From NCBI GenBank assembly GCA_963678705.1, contig OY783209.1, positions 8,370,001 to 8,434,000 of the forward strand: a DNA stretch of 64,000 bases, in the 5' to 3' direction. Shown here one piece after another: positions 10,953 to 25,900 of the stretch. The position numbers and the translations under genes were made by a program. Below the pieces are notes generated by a model. That model did not search any database and was not told the origin of the DNA. It saw only the letters and a list, made by a program, of their open reading frames with translations. Source of the DNA: Panorpa germanica. Lineage: Eukaryota > Arthropoda > Insecta > Mecoptera > Panorpidae. Position 1 is the stretch's first letter; every line of letters begins with the position of its first letter.

Positions 10953-13900
10953 TAGATATAGATATACAGGGTGTCCTAAAATTCAACTATAAGCGGTCAC
11001 CAGCTCATGAATTTGTTTTAATTCATTCAACAATAAGAAACCTATTTTGGGTATTGTAAAAGTGATAACTATCAACAACAACAATTTATGAAATTTGGTT
11101 CTTGTTTTGTAATAGTATGCATAATTTTTTTTATGCTAGTTTTCCTGGAATATTATACTATTTTGGAATCCTGAAGAGTTACGCAAATTTTTAAAAAAAC
11201 TTGCCATAGTTGTGTTCATACTTTTTTTTTACACCACGATGAGTTAAAGTGGACTGAAAGTAAAAATCTTTAAAAATTTTAGGGAAAAAAATAATTTAGA
11301 TTGATTTTTGTGTAAAAGCTACTAGCATTCTGGGATTTTTAATGGTTGTGGTGGATAGCAGAGCTATTTATGTTGCCGATACAAAAAAGAATCAGAAATA
11401 TTTGAAAAATTGTGGTCATGGTAGTTAAAAACATCTTAAGGTGTATCAATTTTCGAAAGACTTTTATTTTTTTTTGTAATTTTCAAACAAAATGAGATAA
11501 TTTTCTTTTTTTCTCGTGTAGTCATGAGCAGGACCACCTTCTGGTGCCCGCTTATCGTTGAATTTTGGGATACCCTATATATATATATTCAGGGGAGAAG
11601 ATGCAAGTGCTCTCTTCTTCTATTAGAAATGGAATTTTACAAGGAATGGTAGACAAAACCAAGGCAGAGCTTGGTCACATTAAACAGCTAATTTTAGACT
11701 GCAAAACACGTTGAAGTAACAAGATACTATACCGTACCGGCGATTGTAAGTAAATGCAAAAGATTTCTTGCAGGAGAGATAAAAAAGGCTAGATTTGATT
11801 ACGCAGAAAAACTATTGTGACTAGACTTCGGCGGAAGGTAATTGTGAGTGGATACAATTTAATTCTCGCGAGAAAGTGTAGATTTAAATTTTTCCTTTTT
11901 ATGTGATACCACCAGAACTCCAAAAGTTAATCCGGTACTATTTAGATAAACTATAGTTTTACTATAAAGTTCATTTAGAATTGGAATTCTAATAATATTC
12001 GGAACACCTTAAAATCATTAACATACATTATATAAATGCATAAATTATACATTTTAATTAAAGCAGATGAAATATATTTAATATTTATGTTAATTTTACT
12101 TAATTAAATTTAAATAATACATACAGTTTGCAGTACTACCCTTCCAAAATAATTATAACTAACGTTTTCTCGAATATTACTACAAATTGTTTAAATTTCG
12201 AAGTTGATATGTTTTTAAAGATGTTTTACGTTTCCAGATTTGTCTTCTATTCTTCTAGCGAATTCAAGTTTCATTTTCTACTTCTTATGATATTGCCTTG
12301 TAATGCAAGCTTCACATTTGCTAGCTTATTTCTACCTCAATGGGCTTGTGTTCTATGTCGTAATTTCTATAAAAGTGTACTATATATTGATAAAGTGGGT
12401 TACTAGAACCTCGAATGTTCAATTATTTTTTAATAACTCCTTATATGTTAAGAGATATTAACAATTAAAAAAGTCATTTTGTCTCTTTAATTATTAAAGG
12501 GATTCAACGTTGTACACATTCCAAGTGCATGTGACATCACAATCCTTGTGTAAGGTTACCAACCTTACATCTCATCAATCTCTGTTATTTGTATTTATAT
12601 ATCAAAATATCAAATATTATTTACAGCTATTTCAAGGAACAATCAAATTTCAATATTATGTCTGCCTTAACAGGGTTAAATAAAATAAAAACTTATTATT
12701 CTTTGATTTGGCTTGATTATTTGACTACCAACAGCTACAGAACATTACCACAGCACTGACCTATTCAACAAATAACTGACGTTAAAATGCATTTCACGTC
12801 ATACAAATATGGCCGACCATTTCTAGCGCCAAAACAACAATTCAAACTTTTAATTGCTATATCTCCGTCAATATTTAGATATTTAATAAAATAGACACGC
12901 TAATACACATTTATTAACATCAATTTCAATCAACAATTGAAAAATCGACCACTAAAGAATGAGGACACAAGCCCATTGCCCGTACATTTATTTTACCATA
13001 CACTATCTACTATAAAGGATCTACTGTACATGCATAAAAATATATTACCTGAAATCCGTCATAAGTCCATGACCCAAATTTCATGACGCAAGTTTGTTCA
13101 TCAAAAGGAAAATATTCAACGTCAATTTCGCAGGAGCTTTTATAAATCGCAGGAGGTTTCCATTCAACGCGGCCAGTGTAGTTTAATGTCGCTTTCGTTG
13201 CTAACGTCACTTCGAAGTTACCATCAGCGCTAGAAATTTAGAGGTTAATCAAATAGTCAACACTGTAGTTTTATTATTCAACTTACTTGTTATATAGTAC
13301 TATATCCGGTCGCCATATGTGATCGGAAGGAACGTGTAACATTTCAACGCCGCCATATTCTTTAGGTTCCCATTTCAGTTTGTAGTCGTACCATGACTGA
13401 AACGAGATAAAAACACTTCATTTATGAATAAATTTACTCGTGTTTTATAGAAGAAAGTAAACATCATTTTCTGAATTTCAAGAAAATTGATATTTTTTTA
13501 AATGCAGGTTTAAAAACTTTGGTAATTATTCGATATAGCTACACCTTTTGTTTTGAATCTCATTAAAAAACTACTGCATATTTGTATGTTTTATGGTGAT
13601 TGTTGTTTACTAAAAATATGCACGAATCACTACGTAATATACATTATACCTCTTTTTATTTAGAATTAGACAATATTAAGGGTTAAAGTTATATTTTCAA
13701 ATTTGAGGTTAGAAATAAAATGGCAATGTTTCATATATAAGTAAAAATGGCGTCATATTTCACATTTGTTAGTCAACTTTAAGCATACATTCTGTCTATT
13801 TTTTAATAAAAAATATTATATAAGGTATATTACGTGTGATTTGTGCATGTTTTCACTATAATAAAAGCATCATAAAAAATACAAAAGTGCAGTAGTTTTT

Positions 13901-16900
13901 TTGTAAGATGCAAAACAAAAGGTGTAGCTATATCGAATAATTACCGAAATTTTACTACACTTCTTTTGGAAGTGCTTCATTAGAATATATATAAAATAAG
14001 ACCATTTCTGATAAAAGATTACTAGTTTTTGTTATTAATACTACATAAATGTAAGGTAGCATTCATGTTTAGTATTTTAGGGCTGCGTAATGCTGACAAT
14101 GATCAGTGTCGGATTAGAATAGGAGCCTATAACCCAGTAAACATTTTGGAGTCACTTTGACATCATATTGAAGATGCGTCATGATTTTTTTGTCCAGAAA
14201 GAGTTCATTTATAGTTCATTTTCTTACATTTTTTCATATAAAATGTCTACTTTATCGGCTACAAATGGCGAAATTACTCCACCTGTCGGAATACAAATAA
14301 AGATAAAGTTGATGCGAACTATAATTGAAGTGAAATAGTGATAGAAACGTCACCTAAATAGGGCACTTCACCAAATTGTTTACTGGGAATGCAGTTCATT
14401 TTCAAGGGCACCTTGTTGTATACATTATTTTGCCCCTAATGTAAATCTAACACTGCCCTATAAACAATATGTCGTATCGTAAGAATGTCGCTTCTTACTC
14501 GGAGTAAGATATGGTTATACGATACTGATACGAATTGCATATATATCTTAAAGTACAGGCTAGAATGTCTATTAGAAAAATTTATTACAATTACCTGTTC
14601 AACCCATAGATTTGTGGTCATGATTTGGTTCTTCAAGTTCTGAAACAAAAAAGATAATACACAGTGAAAATATTATTCAATAATTAATAATCCAACACAT
14701 TTGAAACTATAAACTCAGATATAGCATGTTCGTAATATTGAATATAAATGCTACATAACTCTATTTAGCGAGAAAGAACATATATTGTGAGTAACCATTT
14801 CATTCGTTGGTTTACTAAAACTAATATGCGAGTAATTTATAAATGTTTGAAACCCATGGAACTTTTCACTCTGTTTTGTATTTGCCTCGAAATAATTAAT
14901 TATGTTTCATATTTAATCAAGTCAAACAACATTTGTTTTGTCAGCGTCAACGGATGATGAGATGAGGGAGAAGTGAAGGGAGAGGGAGGAGGTCTGTTAA
15001 AGTGGGGGTGCGGTGGAACTTTGTGGGTGGCTTATCACTTCACGAGGCTCGAATACATCGGTAATTACAGTCACTTACATCATCCTAGATTTATTCGTCG
15101 TTATTTGTTATTTTGAGCAGCTGTTATAAATCACAATTATGTTGGAGCCATTTCTAAATTAAATGTAATCCTGGTAATCACTGTTATGTAACAGTGTACA
15201 TAGAAATTTTATGTAAAATGTTTGTGTAAAGTACCAGTTATATCATGAAATACCACCAAAAGCACATTCGTTTCTGTGCGAGTATATATAATGGGCTTGT
15301 GTCCTATGTCTTAATTTCTATAAAATTGTCCTATATATTGATAAAATGGACTACTAGAACCGCAAATGTTCAATTATTTTTTAATAACTCGTTATATGTT
15401 AAGAGATATTAACAATTAAAAAAGTCATTTTGTCTCTTTAATTATTAAAGGGATTCAACGTTCTATACATTCCAAGTGCATGTGACATCACAATCCTTGT
15501 GTAAGGATACCAACCTTACAGATCATAAATCTCTGCTATATGTATTTATATATCAAAATATCAAATATTATTTATAGCTATTTCAAGGAACAATCAAATT
15601 TCAATATTATGTCTGCCTTAGCAGGGTTAAATAAAATAAAAACTTATTATTCTTTGATTTGACTTGATTATTTGACTACCAACAGCTACAGAACATTACC
15701 ACAGCACTGACCTACTCAACAAATAACTGACGTTAAATGCATTTCACGTCATACAAATATGGCCGACCATTTCTAGCGCTAAAACTACAATTCAAACTTT
15801 TAATTGCTATATCTCCGTCAATATTTAGATATTTAATAAAATAGACACGCCAATACAGATTTATTAACATCAATTTCAATCAACAATTGAAAAATCGGCC
15901 ACTAAAAAATGAGGACACAAGCCCATTCAAATAACAAGAGTTTGGCGGTGAGCCATAGCTAAAAAAAGTTATAGGAGCCGTACAAATCTATGATAAGTTT
16001 GATGCATTTTATCTTATTAGAAATTAAAAAAATTAGGCAGTACTTTTTTATTGTATCGCAGATATATACTTCACAACTTGGCATACAAGTGATAATATTA
16101 TAGAGGGTTTGTCGAGAGGAGACAAACGAGACAAGAGGTGAGGAAATGGTGAGAATGAAGAAGGACTAGGGAAAATGAAGGGAGGGGGTCCAGAGAAGAA
16201 GAAGCAGAAAGTATTTTGGAAATAGAAAGGTCTAGAATAGTTTTAAGTTTAATTTCAAGTTGAAGTTCTATGAAATGTATTAAGAATGTAGATTGTAAAG
16301 CCGAAAGGCACACATTTAATGCAATATAATAAATAAAAAAAAAATACATGACTTACAACATGGCACTGCAACAACTGTCGGTTGCTGGTTGGATTTCATG
16401 TTGTGTCAAAGGTTGGAGTAAGATCAAACACTTTAGATATTTGGTGGGCGAAGCCTGATGTTGGTGGCACGGTGGCACGGTCCTCTTTATATTAGTTGAT
16501 AACAAGATTACCAACATCAGTTGTGAATTTAGATTCGCGCTGTTAAGATGCCTCAGAAGTGATGTTGGCAACTTTGTTATTTGTTTGTTAAATTTTATAT
16601 CCTTTTTTAAATTTATTCTCTTTAACATTAGTTTATTTACGATTTTGAAAATTTTTATGGTATTAAAGTGTCATATATGTGTTCTATACCGCTGCCTAAT
16701 AAGTTTTTGATTAGATTTTGCATGATCCTTCTAAATATACACATTATAAGAAAGTGTTTTAATAATTATCATCGGTTTAAATTCTTATCAAAGATAAATT
16801 GATTATGCTTATGTTATTATGCAGTGGTGCGTCCATGTTAAATAAATTAAAACAAGTAAGAAAATAAATTGCAATGCTTTTCCAGTTAAGGCCGGTATTT

Positions 16901-19900
16901 GTGGTCTAGAACCCGCACGTTTATCACCCCTGTACCCGTGTACTGTATTATATCATCCACGATTCTATAATGCATGAAACACATTTTGCAGAAACCCTAT
17001 AACACAGTTTCTGTTTCTGTAAACTCAGAAGTTTTGACAGTTCTTTGTTTTACATTGGGACACACATACAAATAAAATGACGTGGAGGACAAATTTCATA
17101 AATAAACATCGGGGATTCTAGAAAACCTGGTAATACATATATATAACTCCTTGAATATGAACAAAACTAGTTTGTTTAGGACGAGCTTTAAGGTTAAGAA
17201 ATGGAAGGGTCGCGATTGTTGTTTTGAATATTATGTACAAATATTTAATATTTATTTATCAAAGAAAAGCTTAATACAGTCATCTGGATTCGGATGTTTA
17301 TGTCTTTCAGAAAAGTTCTTGTTCAGAAAACGGCAGAAAATTTCATTACAATATCCCAGTAAACAATTTGGTGAAGTGCCCTATTTGGTGAAGTTCGAGT
17401 CACTCGTACAATTTTATTCTAACGCTTTACAAGTTCGAAGCAACAACACAGAAACCAATTTTAGTTAAAATTCATTCTCTACCTGTCACAGATTTTGTGT
17501 TAGTTGTTAGAATTTTTTCATAATAATATTCTTTCTTTTTCCAACATCATTCATTAAGTAGCAGTTGTTTCTTTCATATTTTTCTTAGTTCACTTTCATT
17601 CCAAAGTGAGAGAGAAACGAGATGCGGTTAGACAAGTAAAATATATTTTTCACCGTTACACTTGTATACTTGTATAGTTTTCGTTCAGTACAGTATGTTT
17701 AAAGTATATGCTATCCTCTTTCAACAAATATTTCTTTAATGGTAATAGACAGACGCTATCTCCCTCAATCCCCGAATATAATGTTTAAACGAAGATTACT
17801 ATCTTCAGAGGTTTTAAACCTAACGCAGACCTGCCGATCGTGGATTTTTGAATCACCAAAACAATGTAAAAAACTAATATAACGAGTATTGTTGAAGATG
17901 AATAATATTCATTAAAAAAATCACGATCCGTACTAAAGATTACATCTATTTATTTCTTCATTTAAATATTTATATTTTGCAGAGTCTAAGAAGTAGAATT
18001 CCATTAAGTTTTATACCCCTGCTATCCCTGCTAGTGTCAAGTTTATAACTCCGGTCATAAATCATAAACCGACTCCGCTTTTAATTCAGCAGTGAACCGT
18101 CGTTGCGATCTCTGTAGGTTATAAAAAAGGCCTTTCCTATGAACGACTGAATAGAAAACGAACACGTTCCGGACAAAAAACTCATGATATGTAATAGAAA
18201 TTAAGTAGAATTTACTCCAAAATGTTTACTGGGATACTTAAACTTTAAAAAAATTAGTCAAAAAAAATACTTTAGACGATTGCGAAAAGCGCGTGTGAAT
18301 AATCCAAAAAGATAAGCTAAAATCTTTCGGTGTTCCTCTCCTCTATCCTAGATATTTTCGGACCAGTTTCAGATATTGCAGAGAAGTTTCTTTTGTTCTT
18401 ATTTTGTATAACATTTAGCAGAGATATTTCGAATTTAAAATGAAAATATATTCATCATCTGTTTCTTTGATTTTAATTCCAAATAATTAAAAGTTAAAAC
18501 TAAATGCCTATACTTCACCATCTTTTTATCACGTACACATCTCAATACTTTCATAATCACAATAAAAACTTTTATTTTAATTAATATTTCAAAAATTTTA
18601 AACAATACTTCTAATTACAGTTTGTTAACTTTTCATCTACATTTTATTTTATATTAAAAGCAAAGTTTTTTAAATTTCCATTTGTATTTAATATTTAAAA
18701 TCAACGATGGGAAACGGTTTACACAGAAAAATAGAAAAATAATTTACAATGGGAAAATAATAAAAAAACACAGGTACAGTCGGAGGTTTCGATATAACGC
18801 GGATTAGAAGTTGTGCTATGAAACTATGAAAATTTTTGTGACGCATTTTTTTGATTTTTCAATGTGCGCTAAGCTTAAATAAAAAACCAATACAGCTGTT
18901 AAAAAGCCTAACTGTTTCATTTTCAATTTTCTGATTTAACATTCTTTGTAAATATATTTTTAAGATTAATTTTGTATTCAATATATTTCTTAAATCAAAG
19001 AAAAAAAAAATTAATTAAATATTCAATTATTTCAAAGTAAATTTCATAAATAATTATTTCCAAAGAATTTCTCTTAAAAAACTTAATTAAACATTAAAAA
19101 CATCATGCCATTCCTTTTATGTTCAGTTTTCCTAAATCGCTTTCATCTTCTGTTAATCTCTCCTCCCGCTAGACCTTTGGGAGTCCGCCAGGTACACCAA
19201 ATATACCACAAAGCATTTCAGCGGTTCAGAGGAGCTCTGAGGAGCTCAGATGCTCAGATATCAAAAAACAAACCTGCAGCCGAGAGCTTTCCTTGAATAA
19301 TTTCACACAAATTATTTGAAACAAAAAGAGTCGTATGGTCTATGGTGAATTCGTATAATCATGGTCTTTTGTTCATGGAAAATGCGAGCAAGATGCAGGA
19401 TTGTCTTAAGGTATATAATAATTGTACTAAGTTCCCAAATTATAATGTTCCAGGTGTATATTTATATTCTTATCCTATATTATAATGCTACAACTGTATG
19501 TTTATTTGTTTATACGCACGGATCTCACGATGAATATCGATCGGTTTTACGCCTTTAGCACTAAGAAATCGTATAACAGCCCGTACTTCACAATCGGCTG
19601 GACTCACGATTGTCGGAGGCATCTTAAACACTCAGTAAACAACGTATACAATGAAGAATCAGACTGTAATGGCGTCAGTGCGTAGACAAGAGATGTAGGT
19701 AACCAGCACACATGCGCGGAACGCCGACCGTAGCGCTGCAAAGGCGGAAACGCAAAACGGTACTTACTTAAAAAACATGCCTCGTATGTTTACGCGATTC
19801 GTATGGTAGCTCGAAAACGGCTCCGACAATGTATTTGTTTCTATTTCGTAGACAAAAAAATTCTAAAACTTTTGGCGTCCTTGAATTTTCCTCTGAATTT

Positions 19901-22900
19901 CCTGGAAACCCGTAATTTTGAAAAAACTGAAAAAAAATCACTTTTTCCTGTATAACTTTTAATTCGTAAAAGATAGAAAGTTGAAATTTTACATATCTAT
20001 TACGCTATTTAATGCGAACATGTTTCAAAATTTAGAAATTCAAAAATGTAAAAATGTAAAATGTACAAACTTCTTCTAAACATTTCCACAACGCAGAACT
20101 GCCACGTGTCAGAATACTCCCCATTCTTTAAGTAAAAACCTTCTTGAGATTCAGCTAATGAAAAATAATAAGACATTTTCCAAATTACCTTCACCGTTTA
20201 TATTCATTTCAACGTACACATACACACACTTGCTTTATGAATGGTATTTAATTAATTAATTAGAGAATTAATTAAAATAATGAACATAAGATCTGCTTAC
20301 TATTAGTTACATGTTACCTTTGAATTTTGTTCCTTTTTGTGGGAATGACAGGTATGAAAATTCTGACTAATTAAGAAGAGAGCTTCTTAAAAATATGTAG
20401 TAAATAATTGAATTTTGTTTGATCAAAGAGATATTATAGGTAAGTAACAAGTTGGTTTTAATTAATATTGTAAAACTTTGGTTGTTAATTAATTGGTTAA
20501 TCTCTTGAGGTTGTTAAATTTTAATAATCCTAATAATATCTACTGTAACAGAAAGTTCTTTGTGGATTAATTCTATAGACTAGACAAGCAATTTTGAAAT
20601 AATGGTGTAATAAATTAGATAATTTATAGATTTTAGTTAATTGTTCAATGCAGTGCCGCATTAACCCAGCACGGGGCATCTAGTAATAATATTAATGTAA
20701 TTTCATTACATTTGTAACTGTCTTGTTGCAACGAGTACTCATAAAATGATATTGTGAAAGACATATTGATATAGACATTGAAGAAAGATATTTAAACCAA
20801 AATTTTACAAGCTAAACATTTTTATAAATTCATAAATAAAATGTCAAAGATTCCTTTCAATCTAGTCGAAAGATTGTACAACACCAAGCTCCAAACATAT
20901 AACCTAAGATAAACTGAAACTAACTTTAACAATAAATGGGCTTGTGTCCTCATTTTTTAGTAGTCGATTTTTCAATTGTTGATTGAAATTGATGTTAATA
21001 AATGTGTATTGGCGTGTCTATTTTATTAAATATCGAAATGTTAACGGAGATATAGCTAGAAATGGTCGGCCATATTTGTATGACGTGAAATGCATTTTAA
21101 CGTCAGTTATTTGTTGAGTAGGTCAGTGCTGTGGTAATATTTTGTAGCTGTTGGTAGTCGAAATAATAAAGTCAAGTCACAGAATAATAAGTTTTTATTT
21201 TATTTAACCCTGCTAAGGCAGACATAATAGTGAAATTTTATTGTTCCTTGAAATAGCTGTAAATAATATTTGATATTTTGATATAGTCAAAATCACGATA
21301 GATCGGCGGTGACTTATACTTAAAAGAGGTTATAAGAGCGGTATAAATTTATAATACGATAATGAATTTTGTCTTATTCGTTTCTATATACATTATAGAA
21401 AAATAAATGAGTCAGTGCTTTTTAGTTATATCAGCAGTTTATACCCCACAACTTGTTTTAAATATGAGTCACCGCCGAACTCTCGTAACTTCAACCATAT
21501 AACATATAAATACATATAGCAGAGATTTATGAGCTGTAAGGTTGGCAGTAGTTGTGATGTCACATGCATTTGCAATGTGTACAACATTGAATCCCTTTAA
21601 TAATTAAAGAGACAAAATGACTTTTTTAATTGTTAATATCTCTTAACATATAAGGAGTTATTAAAAAATAATTGAACATTTGAGGTTCTTGTAACCAACT
21701 TTATCAATATATAGTACACTTTTATAGAAATTAAGACATAGGACACAAGCCCATTATATTCCCTATGACTGATTATTTATTTTTTGACTTGCATATTTCA
21801 TATAAAATAGTTCATAAATATGACAACAGATGTCAATCTTGACTTACTTCTTTATAAGTAATTTCCATATTTTCCAGAAAAGTAAACATATTTTATAACT
21901 TTACAAAGAAAATAAATTGTAATTTATATACACTTTGCTTATGGTTGTATATATTTTAGGTGATCTATATGCATTTATTTTATATACGGGGTACTGGTGG
22001 GATGGTATGACAGTCGACAGTATGGAGACATATTACTCCTAAATATAAATATATAGGCAACCAGACTTACGAGTACACCAGGTATAAAGTTACGTATGTA
22101 CTTTAAAGTTTTACGTTTATGGGAGTATTTTATAAGTCAAGTAAAACGAATAGCGAATATCAAATTTGGAGGTTATGTTGAACGTTCAAATCTTATCGAC
22201 ACTTGAAGTTCCGCATGGCTCGGACTTGCATCAACTACTGTGTCTCCGGGTTCTATCGCAGGGCCAGAGTTTTCCAGAGGGTCAGGTTGCAATCAAATTT
22301 TATGTAGTTGTAAAAATATGATGACAAAATTTTAAATTTCGTCGTATCCATGTTGTTGAAAGTAGCCAAAATGGAAAATCTGACATCAGAGCTGGGTACA
22401 AATCCAGATCGCCTGGTTAGTACGTTGATACTTTGCTGTTGAGCTACACGTAGCTGAGGTTCTAAATTTTGAGGTTTCTTAAAAATATCAGTTGCGCCAT
22501 TACAAATTAAAAAAAAAAAGGAATTGTAAATTACATATTTCGGTGTATTTTTCTTATAACAATTTAATTTCATCTTGTTCAAAAACGATTTTCTTAATTA
22601 TGTAGATATAAGATTTAGATATTTATGTAACCCTCCTATTGTCTAATGAATTAACTGTACATTTGAAAGGGTAATATTATTTTAATTCAAGAATTGTTAA
22701 ATAAAGAATAAACTGCTTTTTCCTTTTGAAGAGAATATATAGCCTTCAGCTGAATCTTCTCTTGCAGCAGCGGCAGCAGCAGCCCGCTTAACATGTCAGG
22801 ACATGTCTTGGCTGCATGGCTAGCAGTCGGATGAAGTGTTTTTATTGTTGAAATACAAAGAAAAATATATTTCTCTTTAAAATATGAGTGAAGATTTATA

Positions 22901-25900
22901 CTCTACAAATATCAAATATTAAAAGAATAAAATATAACACACGAAAATTAAGACAGTGCTAATAAAATTTTTGAGCATACCGTAATTTAATTTCATAAGA
23001 ATCATATTTTCGATAATGTTTTTTGACGACACAGTTAATATATAATTATTTCTATAATTACTATATGATAAAATGACATTTGAAGAATACTTTGTGAAAT
23101 TTTCATAAATAAATATCAAGAAATGAGGTATTGACAGCGAATTTTCGTAGACGTCACAAAAAAAAGTAACATTGCGGTGCCACTCATAACTCATTACTGG
23201 ATTTTCTGAAATCGAAAAACCAAAATGATTTCATTAGTTGATAAGTTTTTGCAGCTAACGCTGTCAAGTATTTCCTTTTTTTATTAATTTTTCAATTTTT
23301 TACAGCATTTCAAAATACCGATTTTTCAAGAAAAATATCAGAAACTTTGTTATTTTAAAATACGTTAAAATTAAAAAATAAAAAAAAACTTTACAGCGAG
23401 CGTTACCTCGTCATTTATGTAAAGAAAGAGTGTGCAAAATTTCAAAAGAATCGGTCCAGTAGATTTTGAGCTAGAGAGGGCACCGACTCTGAAAAAGCTA
23501 TGTGTGAACCGCATATAAAAGTTTCAAAGTAACATGAAAGCAGTCCAGAGAGGTAAAGTCTTAAAACTGTATATCTCCGACAGTTTTACTTCAATCGACT
23601 TCAATTTACTTCAGTCGACTTTTTACACAATAAACTTAATATGTTCTACAATAATATAAATAGACACAACTCTCTAAAGATAGCCTTGTCCTCAGTATAC
23701 ACTCGTCCTAAAATACAGTATTGTTTATAACAGTTAAAAGAAATTCTAAAATTGTTTCAGTGCTGCCACCTAACGGTTGAGAACTGAAACTAAAATAGAA
23801 ACTGACGTTTTTATGACAACAAAATATGTATTGGGACGCTTTGAAAACGAGATTTTATTATGTTAAATCTCTTTAAATATGATCTGGGGTAACCAACTAT
23901 ACATCCAAACCATAATGCCTTGAGCAAGACATTCGTCTAAGTCTAAGTCTAACCTGTGACATCCTGCGTATCTTTTTTAAAATCCCTTCGTCCTGTGTTA
24001 TGATGGTATTGCCTGCCGGCTGCCATATTCCCATAATACATCAGTGTATTGTATTTATTTATTTACGCTGGAGATGATATTTGTATTTTTGAAATTTTTT
24101 ATGTTTTGAATAGAATAAGATAAAGTACATTTATGTGCATATCTTATCAGAATATGTTTACGATTTTTATTTTACTTCTTCTTCTTCTTCTTATTCGAAA
24201 TAATCCGATATTGTCAAACACAGTAAATCTACAGTGGGTGTAGAAGTTTGAAGGATAAATAGAAAAATTTGATTTAGTTTGTGCTCTATACGTATAATAT
24301 TTTATTCAATATATTTTGTAAATTGAATGAAGACGTATATTTTTTATAAATCAAGATTATTTAAGATCAAATAGCTCTGTTAGTGAAGTATACATGCCTG
24401 TGTGTGGGTCTGAGAATAAAGGATGTTTAGAAAAACATGTTTTTGAGCGTACGCAGAGCCGTAACATTATTAACAACTGAACGTGACGTCAAGCATGTTG
24501 TGCATTTATATTGTATATAGTCCCTTTAATTTCCTTGGTAATTCTTACAAATACCCTCTATAATATTGTTACTAATTAAAAACGATTTACAGATGTGATA
24601 TTCATCTTTATTGATACATAAAGTACAATTTCTTTATTAAAATGTATGTTGTCTGCAAGTTTTCGCCCCCTGGTACATTTTCTGCGTACGCCTATTTGTT
24701 AGATGTCTGCCATATTTTTAACAGTAATATTTTAAATAATTTTATAATGAATTTGGAATATGAAACAGTTTTTTTCAAACGATATTTTTTATAATATGAT
24801 TCGAGGAGTGTGGGTGTTTAAAGTATATATAATTTGTAAAAGGGATTTTACCCACATCCCCGCCCACTTACCTCTTTCACTCTCCACCCCTTCACGTCTG
24901 TCAATCTTTTTAAATATGTATACCAATAATTTTATATTAAATTACATAATAACTATGTTACTATAAGGCTGACAAAATATTGATCAAGAAAAATATATTG
25001 AATGTTTGTATAGCTTGTAGGCTATAGCTTATAGAGTTTCTACTCCTTGACCTTGGAGTCAACTTTGTGTATAGAAATATATATGAAATATGAATTTAAT
25101 CAATCATATAGATTTGGCATATGTTAGTTTAATCATGGAAAAATATTTGTATGTGTGTTATAATATTATCTCAGGGTAAAAACGGGGCGGGAATTTAAAT
25201 ATACAGCGCCTTTCAGAGAAAGTATAAGGGCCGGGGAAACTGATACTTTTGAGTCACAATTTGGTATTGGGCTTGTGTCCTCTGTCTTAATTCCTGTATA
25301 TTGATAAAGTAGGTTACTAGAACCTCAAATGTTCAATTGCTTTTTAATAACTCCTTGTATGTTAGGAGATATTAACAATTAAAACAGCCATTCCGTCTCT
25401 TTAATTAGCATATTAAAGGGATTCAACGTTGTACACATTCCAATGCATGTGACATCACAACCGGTATTTGCTATCTCTTTTATACAACAGAGCGTAAAAG
25501 AAATATATTCTTCACAGCACTCTGCCAAGTTTATACGTTACCAACCTTAAAGCTCATAAATCTCATTTATTTATCAAATGCTATTTACTATTTCTGCCTT
25601 AGCAGGGTTAAATAAAATAAAAACTTATTATTCTTTGACTTGACTTGATTATTTCGACTACCAACAGCTACCAAACATTACCACAGCACTGACTTAATCA
25701 ACAAATAACGTCTTAAAAATGGCCGACATCTCTAGCGCTAAAACTACAATTCAAATTTTTAATTGCTATATCTCCGTGAACATTTACGCCACATTTATTA
25801 ACATTAATTTCAATCATCAATTGAAAAATCGACCATAAAAAAATGAGGACACAAGCCCATTCATTACTTATTATTATGAGTATAGTCACAAGGAATATTT

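Noticed and set aside
12128..12406. 92-codon plus-strand frame
   Set aside because: It runs into a family A element and has no recognisable protein character; many AT-driven Phe/Leu/Ile codons.
22253..22582. 109-codon minus-strand frame
   Set aside because: It spans a tRNA-like SINE remnant and AT-rich flank; no ATG context, splice sites or domain to support it.
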